Positions 39,578 to 48,622 of a DNA stretch of 64,000 nt are shown piece by piece. A model generated the notes under the pieces. The model had not been told where the DNA came from and made no database searches. It saw only the letters and a program-made list of their open reading frames with translations. Both the position numbers and the translations under genes were made by a program. Origin of the DNA: Alphaproteobacteria bacterium Ga0077535 (GTDB taxonomy: Bacteria; Pseudomonadota; Alphaproteobacteria; Caulobacterales; Aquidulcibacteraceae); assembly GCA_001464425.1 (NCBI GenBank), contig LNEK01000032.1, positions 1-64,000 of the forward strand, given 5' to 3'. Each line of letters starts with the position of its first letter. Position 1 is the first letter of the stretch.

Positions 39578-41118
39578 GCGAACAGCCCATGCACGAACCA
39601 GCGCGGCGGCTCGTCGCTCTCGCCGTAGAAGCCTTCGCGATAGAGCCAGTAGCGGCGCCCCTCCTTATCTTCGACGCGATAATAGTCGCGCGTCGGCAGA
39701 CCACCGAGCCAATCGCCGCTGATCCGCTCCGGCCCTTCCGCGCGCGTGACTTCGTGCAGCACGCGCCGCCAGCGGAAGCGGATCGGCGGACCATCCGGGA
39801 CGGTGGCCAGCGTTTCGATCGGTTGCGGACGCGCAAATAAAGTGAGCGGGCGGCGCATGACGCCGTCGCGCGGCGACGCTGCGGGCGTTGTCTTCTCAGC
39901 TGAGCTACTGAGAGCGGCGCTCCATGCGCCCGCCTTTTCCGGCGCATGCACTTCGCTGAACTTGGGCCTCAGCACGCGCTTTGGCCCAAGCCGCGCGCTT
40001 AACACATCGACAAGCGCAGCAATTTTCTCCGCGCCGGCATCGGCTTCCTCCACCGCCGCCAGTGTACGCGCGCCGCCTTCGATGCGCTCAAGCTGCACCA
40101 CATCGAGCCGCGCCGCTTCAATGCCAAACTCAGCGTCTAGATTTTCGGCCGCGTGGCCGAGCTTTTCGCGGAAGAGCCGCAGCAGCGGTTTCACTTCGCG
40201 TTCAGGACGGCTGACGCCGATCTCAATCACACGGTCACGCCCATCCACGCCGAACAGATGCAATGCCGCCCGCCGCGCGCCCGCGCCCCGCAGTTCGAGC
40301 TTCTCGATGACGTCAGAGCAGAGATGCTCCGTCGCGATCAGGATGGTCTCGACGCTGAAGAGCGGCTCCAGGAAACGCCGGAGCGCAAACACAGACGGCG
40401 TCGGACGGCGCGGGCTGAGGGCTTCGGGGGCCCGGCCAAGCGCTTGATTCAGCCGCAACATCGCGCGCTCACCGGCGCGAGCCGTGAAGGAAGAACGCGG
40501 CGCTGTCAGCAATGAGCCGATGGTTTTGAGCCCAAGCCTCCGCAACAGCGCTGCAGAGGCTTCTTCCAACCGCAGCGCTTCGATCGGGAGAGGCGCGAGC
40601 GTTTGCACTGCATCCGCCGAAGCTTGCGTCGCGCGGCTGTACCGCGCCAAAGCCCAAGCGGCGCCAGGCGTTGGCGCAAGCGCGGCGCGGGCGGCAAAGC
40701 CTTGTGCGGCGAGGCGGGTCACGATCTGATCGCGCAATGCTGCTTCGCCGCCGAACAAATGGGCGCAGCCGCTAATGTCCAGAAACAATCCGTCCGGTGA
40801 ATCGATCACGACAAGCGGCGTGAAGCGCTCGCACCAAGCGGCGATGTGATCGAGCGCGCGGGCATCCTCTTCCGGTTCGGCTTCGATGGCGGCAAGCCCT
40901 GGCTGCATTGCGCGCGCATCGGCAAGCGACATGGCAAGCTTCAACCCAAGCGAAGACGCACGCGCATCGACGCCCGTCAGCAGGAAAGCGCCGGCTTCCT
41001 TGGCGTAGATGGCGAGCGGGCGCTGCTCAGGCGCGCGCCCGGATCTGATCAGCCGGTCCGTATTCAGACGCGGCAGATAGATCGCGAGCCACGTCGCGTT
41101 GCTCGAAAGCACGGACAT
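39574..41118 (-). CDS. imuB: ImuB, Y-family polymerase-like protein
   Basis: Start at 41118 (MSVLSSNATWLAIYLPRLNTDRLIRSG); located between imuA and dnaE2. Confidence 0.93.
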   Translation of the reverse strand: MSVLSSNATWLAIYLPRLNTDRLIRSGRAPEQRPLAIYAKEAGAFLLTGVDARASSLGLKLAMSLADARAMQPGLAAIEAEPEEDARALDHIAAWCERFTPLVVIDSPDGLFLDISGCAHLFGGEAALRDQIVTRLAAQGFAARAALAPTPGAAWALARYSRATQASADAVQTLAPLPIEALRLEEASAALLRRLGLKTIGSLLTAPRSSFTARAGERAMLRLNQALGRAPEALSPRRPTPSVFALRRFLEPLFSVETILIATEHLCSDVIEKLELRGAGARRAALHLFGVDGRDRVIEIGVSRPEREVKPLLRLFREKLGHAAENLDAEFGIEAARLDVVQLERIEGGARTLAAVEEADAGAEKIAALVDVLSARLGPKRVLRPKFSEVHAPEKAGAWSAALSSSAEKTTPAASPRDGVMRRPLTLFARPQPIETLATVPDGPPIRFRWRRVLHEVTRAEGPERISGDWLGGLPTRDYYRVEDKEGRRYWLYREGFYGESDEPPRWFVHGLFA

Positions 41119-41719
41119 GAGCGTTCCATTCAATGGTGAAGCGCGCGCCGGAAGGGCCGCCGCGGCTGCGCATGAGTTCGATGGCGTAAGCGGGGGCCCC
41201 GAGTTCGCGGGGTTCAGCGCGGCTTGGCGCCGCCGCAACGCGCCAGCGTGTCCACGCGGCGCTGGCTTCCGCGCGCGGGCGCACGAGCAGACATTTAGAG
41301 CCATTGCGCTCGGCAAAGAGTAAGAGCCGCCGCGTGGTTTTCAGATCGAGCGGCTTGCCGCGCCCGCTCAGCGCGCAAATGACAATTGCGCCGCGCGCCG
41401 AAAGCGCCTGCTCGGCCGCCCACAGGCAATCTTCGCGCTTGGCCGCGCGAACGACGATGAGCCGACCAGGATCGAGCCCGAGTTGCGCCAGCCCAGGCGG
41501 ATAAGGCGCGCCGTCTTCGGCGAACACCCCTTCTTCCCCGGCCCAGATCACCCCCGCTTGCCTTGCCCAAGAAGCGGCCAGATTGAGCGCAAAACCGATC
41601 GCCGCCGGCTCCGAACCGGGATCGGCCGGCCCCATTTCATGCAACGGGCCCCCGGCCATTTGGGCCAGAAAGCTGCTGAAGCCATTGAGCGGCTCGGAAA
41701 GGACTGGACGGGGACTCAT
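41027..41719 (-). CDS. imuA: ImuA, RecA/SulA-like mutagenesis protein
   Basis: 230 aa; GFALNLAASWARQAGVIWAGEEGVFAEDGAPYPPGLAQLGLDPGRLIVVRA; first gene of imuA-imuB-dnaE2. Confidence 0.93.
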   Translation of the reverse strand: MSPRPVLSEPLNGFSSFLAQMAGGPLHEMGPADPGSEPAAIGFALNLAASWARQAGVIWAGEEGVFAEDGAPYPPGLAQLGLDPGRLIVVRAAKREDCLWAAEQALSARGAIVICALSGRGKPLDLKTTRRLLLFAERNGSKCLLVRPRAEASAAWTRWRVAAAPSRAEPRELGAPAYAIELMRSRGGPSGARFTIEWNAHVRAFEQRDVARDLSAASEYGPADQIRARA

Positions 41720-41734
41720 GTTCTCTATATGTTC
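41720..41734. promoter_or_regulatory. LexA (SOS) box GTTC-N7-GTTC
   Basis: GTTCTCTATATGTTC matches the alphaproteobacterial LexA consensus, abutting imuA ATG. Confidence 0.92.
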
Positions 41735-41767
41735 TATTCCTTAGAGTCGTTCCATTCAAGAGGCGAA

Positions 41768-42307
41768 ATGTACGCATACGCCCTGTTCGACACTGCCATC
41801 GGCCGCTGCGGCATCGCCTGGGGGCCGCGCGGGATCATTGGTGTGCAGCTCCCAGAGAAGAGCGAAAACGCGACGCGTACGCGACTGATGCGCCATTGCC
41901 CGAGCGCTGATGAGCTTGAGCCGCCAAAGCAGATCGCGCGCGGCATCGCCGATATCGCGGCGCTTTTGAGCGGCGAGCAAAAATCGCTGCGCACCATCAC
42001 ACTCGATATGAGCCGCACGCCGACGTTCAACGCCCGCGTTTATGAAACCACACGCGCGATCGCGCCGGGCATGACGCGCACCTATGGCGAAATCGCCCGC
42101 GCCATTGGCGATGCAAGCGCCGCGCGCGCCGTCGGCCAAGCGCTGAGCCGCAATCCGTTCGCGATCGTCGTCCCGTGCCACCGCGTCGTCGGCGCCGACT
42201 TTAAGCTCACCGGCTTCAGCGCCAGCGGCGGCATCGCGACGAACCGGATGCTGCAGATCGAAGGCTGGCGGGCGAAAGAGCCGATGCTGTTCGAGGAATT
42301 GGTCTAG
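41768..42307 (+). CDS. ogt: Methylated-DNA--[protein]-cysteine S-methyltransferase
   Basis: Active-site PCHRVVG, RTYGEIARAIG; start at ATG 41768 (ORF track begins earlier). Confidence 0.93.
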   Translation: MYAYALFDTAIGRCGIAWGPRGIIGVQLPEKSENATRTRLMRHCPSADELEPPKQIARGIADIAALLSGEQKSLRTITLDMSRTPTFNARVYETTRAIAPGMTRTYGEIARAIGDASAARAVGQALSRNPFAIVVPCHRVVGADFKLTGFSASGGIATNRMLQIEGWRAKEPMLFEELV

Positions 42308-42362
42308 CGGGAACCAATCCGCAGCCCCCGCATTGCTCCGCCGCAATCACCCGAGGCGCCCA

Positions 42363-42752
42363 ATGACCGGCTTTGTCGACAACATCGAAACCCTGACCAC
42401 GCAGAATACCGACTTTCGCCGCGTCATCTACACGGGCGAGCACCTCCAACTGGTGCTGATGTCGCTCGAGCCCGGCCAAGACATCGGCTCGGAAGTCCAC
42501 GCCACGCACGACCAATTCTTCCGCATCGAAAGCGGCAAAGGCGAAGTCGTCATCGACGGCGAACGCAGTCAGGTGAAGGACGATGACGCCATCATCGTCC
42601 CGGCCGGCGCACAACATAACGTGATCAACACTGGCTCAGAGCCGCTGCGCCTTTACACACTCTACGGCCCGCCGGAGCATCAAGACGGCGTTGTAGCGCC
42701 GAATAAAGACAACGTCGAAGAAGAGCACTTCGATGGACGGACGACCGAATAA
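42363..42752 (+). CDS. Cupin domain protein
   Basis: EVHATHDQFFRIESGKGEVVIDGE, VPAGAQHNVINTGSEPLRLYTLYGPPEH. Confidence 0.92.
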   Translation: MTGFVDNIETLTTQNTDFRRVIYTGEHLQLVLMSLEPGQDIGSEVHATHDQFFRIESGKGEVVIDGERSQVKDDDAIIVPAGAQHNVINTGSEPLRLYTLYGPPEHQDGVVAPNKDNVEEEHFDGRTTE

Positions 42753-43988
42753 TCACCGCCCGCTGGGCAAATCCTTGAACGCGACACCCTTATCGACGCG
42801 CACATCTTGCGGAAGCCCCAGCACCCGCTCGGCGATGATGTTCTTCAAAATCTCATCGGTGCCGCCGGCGATGCGCAGGCCCGGTGCGAACATGTAGCTT
42901 TGGTGGAAGGCGCCTTCGAGCGGGGCGAGGTCGGGATCGTTGATGATGCCGAAATGGTCCTGCGCTTCGATCGCGGTGTTGGCGATGTCCATCATCTGAT
43001 TGGCGTTGATGACTTTGCCGATCGAGCTTTCCGGGCCAGGCGTTTGGCCCTTCGAGAGCGCCGTCATGGTGCGGAATTTCGCGAGCTTGTAGCCCTCCGC
43101 GCGCACGATCCAATCGGCGAGCTTCTGCCGGAATGCTTCGTCCTTGATCAGCGCGCCTCCTCCGGTCGGCGAACTGATGCCGCGCGCGAAATCCAGAATT
43201 TCTTTGTAGTCGGGGCCGTAGGAGCCGCCGACAGCGAGGCGCTCGTTCATGAGTGTAACGAGCGCGACATTCCAGCCCATGCCCGGATCGCCCAAGCGGC
43301 TGGAATCCGGAATACGCACGTCAGTAAAATAGACTTCGCTGAACTCGCGCCCGCCTGAGGCTTGGTGGATTGGCCTTACCTCGACGCCCTTCTGCTTCAT
43401 ATCGACGATGAACATGGTGAGGCCTTTGTGCTTCTCCACGTCCGGATTCGTGCGCACCAGCAAGATGCCGTAATCCGAGAATTGCGCGCCTGTCGTCCAC
43501 ACTTTCTGACCGTTGACGATCCAATCGTCCCCATCACGTACGGCTTTGGTCTTCGATGCGGCGACATCGGAACCCGCGCCCGGCTCTGAGAAAAGTTGAC
43601 ACCAAATCTCTTCGCCGCGCAGCGCTTTGGCGACGTAGCGATCCTTGGTCTCTTCGTCAGAGAATGCGATCACGGTCGGCACGCACATGCCAAGACCAAT
43701 CGAGAACGGCGCGGCCGGAGCGTCGAACTTCGCTTCTTCCTGGTTGAAGATCACCGAGTAGATCGGCGGCAGGCCGCGTCCGCCCTGCTCTTTCGCCCAG
43801 GTGATGCCGGTGAAACCCGCCTCAGCCTTCTTGGCCTGATAGGCTTTCGCCGCTTTCAAATACTCAGCCGGCGACAGCTTGCGCTGTAGCCGTTCGCTCT
43901 CGGCGCTCTTCGGCTTCACATTCGCTTCAAGAAATGCGCGCGCTTCGGAGCGGAACTTGGCTTCTTCAGGCGTATCGTTGAAATCCAT
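42753..43988 (-). CDS. Acyl-CoA dehydrogenase
   Basis: Start at 43988 (MDFNDTPEEAKFRSEARAFLEANV); LFSEPGAGSDVAASKTKAVRDGDDWIVNGQKVWTTGA. Confidence 0.93.
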   Translation of the reverse strand: MDFNDTPEEAKFRSEARAFLEANVKPKSAESERLQRKLSPAEYLKAAKAYQAKKAEAGFTGITWAKEQGGRGLPPIYSVIFNQEEAKFDAPAAPFSIGLGMCVPTVIAFSDEETKDRYVAKALRGEEIWCQLFSEPGAGSDVAASKTKAVRDGDDWIVNGQKVWTTGAQFSDYGILLVRTNPDVEKHKGLTMFIVDMKQKGVEVRPIHQASGGREFSEVYFTDVRIPDSSRLGDPGMGWNVALVTLMNERLAVGGSYGPDYKEILDFARGISSPTGGGALIKDEAFRQKLADWIVRAEGYKLAKFRTMTALSKGQTPGPESSIGKVINANQMMDIANTAIEAQDHFGIINDPDLAPLEGAFHQSYMFAPGLRIAGGTDEILKNIIAERVLGLPQDVRVDKGVAFKDLPSGR

Positions 43989-43999
43989 TGTTCTGATCC

Positions 44000-45115
44000 T
44001 CAGGCCGCGTTGCGTTGTTCGAGGCGCTTCACGAGTTTTTCCTTCCACACCGCCGGCGCTCCGGCTTGCACGGCGAGCAGTTTGGCGCGGCGGTAGAAGA
44101 GGTGGCAGTCGACTTCCCAAGTGAAGCCCATGCCGCCATGCGTCTGGATGTTTTCCTTGGCGCAGAAATAGTACGCGTCGCTCGCGGCAGCGCGCGACGC
44201 GGCGGCGGCGAACGGCAACTCCGCAGCTTCAGTCGAAAGCGCCCACGCGCCGTAATAGGCGTTCGAGCGCGCGACCTCGATGTTCACGTACATGTCGGCG
44301 AGCTTATGCTTGATCGCTTGGAACGAGCCGATCTGGCGCGAGAAGGCGTAGCGCGATTTGGCGTAGTCGATCGACATTTCAAGGCACGCCTGGCTGCCGC
44401 CGATTTGCTCGAACGCGATCAGCACCGCGGCGCGGTCCAGAACCGCTTCGGCCAAGTCCCAACCTTGGCCAACAGCGCCGAGCCGCTCAGCTTTCGCATT
44501 CTTGAACTCGAGCTTTGCGTGGCCGCGCGTCGGATCGAGTGTCTTCAACGTCGTGCGCGTGACGCCCGATTGGTTGAGATCGACCAACACCAGCGAAACG
44601 CCAGCGCCTTCTTTGGCGACGACAACCGCATGGGTCGCGCAGTCACCGTCTGTCACGGGTATTTTCACGCCGCTAAGCGTCGAGCCGTCGAACTTCGCTT
44701 GAATGGTCGCCGCGGTTGGTGCGCCCGGCCCCTCGGATACAGCAAAGCAGCCAATCGTCTCGCCGCTCGCGACATTCGGGAGATGCGCGCCCTTCTGAGC
44801 ATCTGTGCCTGCAAGCATCAGAGCTTCAGCGAAAAAATATACCGTCGACGAAAACGGGATAGGCGCGACGGCGCGCCCAATCTCTTCGGCCAATACACAC
44901 AGTTCAAGCCGGCCAAGCCCCAAGCCGCCATGCTCCTCCGGGATCGCAACACCCAGCCAACCCATCTCGGCGACCGCGCGCCAGAGGTCTTTGTCATAGG
45001 ACTTCTCGGCATCGTCGAGAACGCTCCGCGTTACCTTGGAGCTGGCCTTCTCCGACAGGAATTTGCGCGCCTGATCCTTCAGGCTCTTCTGATCGTCGGA
45101 AAAATCGAAATTCAA
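44000..45115 (-). CDS. Acyl-CoA dehydrogenase
   Basis: MNFDFSDDQKSLKDQARKFLSEKA; QTHGGMGFTWEVDCHLFYRRAK. Confidence 0.93.
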   Translation of the reverse strand: MNFDFSDDQKSLKDQARKFLSEKASSKVTRSVLDDAEKSYDKDLWRAVAEMGWLGVAIPEEHGGLGLGRLELCVLAEEIGRAVAPIPFSSTVYFFAEALMLAGTDAQKGAHLPNVASGETIGCFAVSEGPGAPTAATIQAKFDGSTLSGVKIPVTDGDCATHAVVVAKEGAGVSLVLVDLNQSGVTRTTLKTLDPTRGHAKLEFKNAKAERLGAVGQGWDLAEAVLDRAAVLIAFEQIGGSQACLEMSIDYAKSRYAFSRQIGSFQAIKHKLADMYVNIEVARSNAYYGAWALSTEAAELPFAAAASRAAASDAYYFCAKENIQTHGGMGFTWEVDCHLFYRRAKLLAVQAGAPAVWKEKLVKRLEQRNAA

Positions 45116-45257
45116 CGCGTCCTCCCGGGACTTATGGTTTGCGCCACCTTAACGCGCCCAGCGGATGGCGCGAAAGAGTGTCTTGGCGTCAACGCCTCTT
45201 CACGAAGGCTAAAGCGAGATGCGCTACTGTCCTCGGAGATATTGGGGTGAGTAATCC

Positions 45258-45827
45258 ATGGCGAAGGCCGTCTTCCATAAGGGTCAGCGCGTCTACGTGA
45301 AGCCAGTGGCGACGTGGGCGGTGATCGAGAACGTCCATCCGCAATGGGTCAAGGGCGTCGAAGAGCCGCTGCGCGTTACCTATGACACCGGCCTCGGCCG
45401 CGACTTCCAGGCCCACGAGCTGGCGGCGGAAGACAAAGAACCGCAAAAGCCGGACCTGATTGAGACCGAAAACTGGCGCATCCTGCGCGCCGTAAACCGC
45501 CTCTCCGCGGATGCGCGCGATCCGCGCCATCCCTACCCCGGCACGTTCCCGGTCGTAGTTACCGATGAGAAGGATTGGGGCGGCTGGCGTGTGCCGATGG
45601 CCGAGTACGACCGCGACCCTACCCGCGTGGAACATCAGTCCCGCATCATCGCCAACGCATTGCGGCTGATGCGCGTTTCCCGTGAACTCATCGAGTTCGC
45701 GCAGGACAATCCGCACGAAACGCCTGGCCAATTGCTTGATTTGGCGCGGCAAGCCGAAATGGTGCTGGCGGCGATCTATCACGAAAGCGCCCCGCCGCGC
45801 GTCGATGCCGTGGCAGCGGCTGAATAG
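45258..45827 (+). CDS. Conserved hypothetical protein
   Basis: 189 aa, good start context (ATTGGGGTGAGTAATCCATGG), no recognised domain. Confidence 0.7.
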   Translation: MAKAVFHKGQRVYVKPVATWAVIENVHPQWVKGVEEPLRVTYDTGLGRDFQAHELAAEDKEPQKPDLIETENWRILRAVNRLSADARDPRHPYPGTFPVVVTDEKDWGGWRVPMAEYDRDPTRVEHQSRIIANALRLMRVSRELIEFAQDNPHETPGQLLDLARQAEMVLAAIYHESAPPRVDAVAAAE

Positions 45828-45884
45828 CTGCATTGATTTTGACCGCTTGGCGGCTCACATCAGGGCTCTAACCGGAGCCTCTGC

Positions 45885-48488
45885 ATGCGCGACGCTGAAG
45901 CCGTCACTGTCCGTCTCGTCGACTACACACCGCCGCCCTATCTGATCGACGAAATCGCGCTCGTCTTCTCGCTTAAGCCTGAGCAGACTTTGGTCGCCGC
46001 GAGTAGCCACGTGCGCCGTAGCGGCGACACGGCTGTCCCCCTTGAATTAAGCGGCGAGCGGCTGGAATTGCAGAGTGTTGCGATCGATGGCGAGCATCTC
46101 GATGCGTCGCGCTATCGCGTGGAGCCCGGCAAGCTCACCATTTTCGATCCGCCCGCGTCCTTCCGGCTCGACATCGTCACGCGGATCTCACCTGCCACGA
46201 ACACGCACCTTGATGGGCTCTATATGTCGGGCGGCCGCTTCTGCACCCAGTGCGAAGCGGAAGGCTTTCGCGCCATTACCTACTACCTCGACCGTCCCGA
46301 CGTGCTCGCGCGCTTCGCAGTGCGCATCGAGGCCGATAAGGCGCAATACCCAACGTTGCTCTCAAACGGCAATTTGACCGAGAGCGGCGACATGGAAGGC
46401 GGGCGTCACTTTGCGGTGTGGATCGATCCCCACCCGAAGCCCGCTTACCTGTTTGCGCTCTGCGCGGGTAAATACGAGTCGATCCACGACACGTTCACCA
46501 CAGTGAGCGGCCGCAACGTTGCGCTTGGTATTTACGTCGACCCGGGCGATTCCGAGCGCGCGCGCTATGCAATGGACGCCCTGAAGCGCTCGATGAAATG
46601 GGACGAGGAAGCCTTTAAGCGCGAGTATGATCTCGACGTCTTCAACATTGTCGCCGTACGCGATTTTAATTTCGGCGCGATGGAGAATAAGGGCCTCAAC
46701 ATCTTCAACTCGGCTCTCATCTTGGCCGATGCTGACACGGCGACCGACGCGGACTTCGAAGCAATCGAAGCGGTCGTCGGACACGAGTATTTCCACAACT
46801 GGACGGGCAACCGCATCACCTGCCGCGATTGGTTCCAGCTCTGTTTGAAGGAAGGGCTGACCGTTTACCGCGAGCAGGAATTCTCGGCCGACCAGCGCTC
46901 GCGCCCGGTACAGCGCATCAAGGACGTCAAGCGCCTGCGCGCGCGGCAATTCGGCGAGGACGCCGGCCCGCTTGCGCACCCTGTGCGCCCGTCGAGCTAC
47001 CAAAAGATCGACAATTTCTACACCGCGACCGTCTACGAAAAAGGCGGCGAAATCATTCGCATGCTGAAGCGGATTATCGGCGCCGAAGCGTTCGACCGCG
47101 GCATGCAGCTCTACTTCGAGCGCCGCGACGGCACCGCTTCAACGGTTGAAGATTTTATTGGCTGTTTCGAGGAAGCGTCCGGCCGCAAGCTAGATGATTT
47201 CATGCGCTGGTATGAACAAGCCGGCACGCCAGCGCTAAAAGTGCGCGGCGCCTACGATAAGCACGCGCGCACTTACACACTGACGCTTTCTCAGCGCACG
47301 CCGGCAACGCCAGGCCAAAGTGCGAAGCTGCCAGCGCCAATCCCGCTAGAGATCGGTTTTATCGCGCCCGACGGCGCCATTATCGCCTCGAAAGCAGAAG
47401 GCGGCGCGATGTCGGCGCTCAAACATGATGTGGTCATCACTGAGGCTGACACCGTCCTCCGCTTCAGCGATGTCGTAGAAGAGCCGATCCCGTCGGTGCT
47501 GCGCGGGTTCTCCGCCCCTGTCACGCTCGACGATGCTCTCACGATCGATCAGCGCTTGGCTCAAATGGCGCACGATCCCGACGCGTTTACGCGCTGGGAA
47601 GCGGGACAAACTATCGCCCGCGCTGTTCTTCTGGGCGAAGCGAAGGACGCAGCGCCCGCGCTGGCGAAAGCGCTCGGCCGCGAACTCGACCGTGCGCAGG
47701 AAGATCCTGCGTTTGCAGCGCTCGCACTGCGCGTGCCCGACTTGAACGAACTTCTATTGGCGGCGTACACGCCTGACCCCGAGCAACTCTACGGCGCCCG
47801 CGAAAGCCTGCGGAAGCTCGTCGCCGAAACTCTTCGCGATCGCCTCGAGCCAATCGCAAAGACGCCGGGCGAAACACCGTTCTCCCCCAGCGCCGACGCC
47901 GCTGGCCGCCGTGCGCTCAAGTCCGCCGCGCTCGACCTGCTTGCCGCGCTTGGCCCGGCGCAAACGGAGACCTTCGAAGCTGCATACGCCGGCGCGCGCA
48001 GCATGACCGAGAGCATCGCAGCCATCGAGGCGCTCGGCGCTAGCGGCAGTGAAGCTTTCGAGGGTGCGCTCGCCGATTTCTATCAACGCTGGCGCGCCAA
48101 CCCGTTGGTGATTGACAAGTGGTTTGCGGTGCAAGCCTCCGCCCCGCGCAACGATACGCTCGCCCGCGTCGAAAACCTGCGCGCGCATCCCGACTTCAAC
48201 GTGAAAAACCCAAATCGGGTGCGCTCACTGGCGGCCGCGTTCGCAATGCGCAACCCGCGCGCCTTCCACGCCGCCGACGGCGGCGGCTATCGCTTCCTCG
48301 CATCGCTGGCGGAACAGATCGATCCGCTCAACCCGGCGCTGGCAGCGCGGTTACTCACACCTTTTGAATCGTGGAAGCGATTCGATTCGGTGCGTCAAGC
48401 GCATGCCAAGGCAGCGTTGGAACACCTCGCCGCGTTAACCAATCTCTCCAAAAACACCAGAGAGATGGTGGAACGTACGCTCGCGTGA
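45885..48488 (+). CDS. pepN: Aminopeptidase N
   Basis: 867 aa; FGAMENKGLNIFNS, VVGHEYFHNWTGNRITCRDWFQLCLKEGLTVYREQEFSAD. Confidence 0.97.
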   Translation: MRDAEAVTVRLVDYTPPPYLIDEIALVFSLKPEQTLVAASSHVRRSGDTAVPLELSGERLELQSVAIDGEHLDASRYRVEPGKLTIFDPPASFRLDIVTRISPATNTHLDGLYMSGGRFCTQCEAEGFRAITYYLDRPDVLARFAVRIEADKAQYPTLLSNGNLTESGDMEGGRHFAVWIDPHPKPAYLFALCAGKYESIHDTFTTVSGRNVALGIYVDPGDSERARYAMDALKRSMKWDEEAFKREYDLDVFNIVAVRDFNFGAMENKGLNIFNSALILADADTATDADFEAIEAVVGHEYFHNWTGNRITCRDWFQLCLKEGLTVYREQEFSADQRSRPVQRIKDVKRLRARQFGEDAGPLAHPVRPSSYQKIDNFYTATVYEKGGEIIRMLKRIIGAEAFDRGMQLYFERRDGTASTVEDFIGCFEEASGRKLDDFMRWYEQAGTPALKVRGAYDKHARTYTLTLSQRTPATPGQSAKLPAPIPLEIGFIAPDGAIIASKAEGGAMSALKHDVVITEADTVLRFSDVVEEPIPSVLRGFSAPVTLDDALTIDQRLAQMAHDPDAFTRWEAGQTIARAVLLGEAKDAAPALAKALGRELDRAQEDPAFAALALRVPDLNELLLAAYTPDPEQLYGARESLRKLVAETLRDRLEPIAKTPGETPFSPSADAAGRRALKSAALDLLAALGPAQTETFEAAYAGARSMTESIAAIEALGASGSEAFEGALADFYQRWRANPLVIDKWFAVQASAPRNDTLARVENLRAHPDFNVKNPNRVRSLAAAFAMRNPRAFHAADGGGYRFLASLAEQIDPLNPALAARLLTPFESWKRFDSVRQAHAKAALEHLAALTNLSKNTREMVERTLA

Positions 48489-48622
48489 GTCTTTTCAGAG
48501 ACACTTGCGAACGTTGCTCGGAATAGAACCAGCGACCGGCTCGACAGAGTGTTTACTCGCTCGTTACGATTTACACCTTGTCAGGATTCCGAACGGCGAT
48601 TCGGGGCGGCCGGGGAAGTCTT

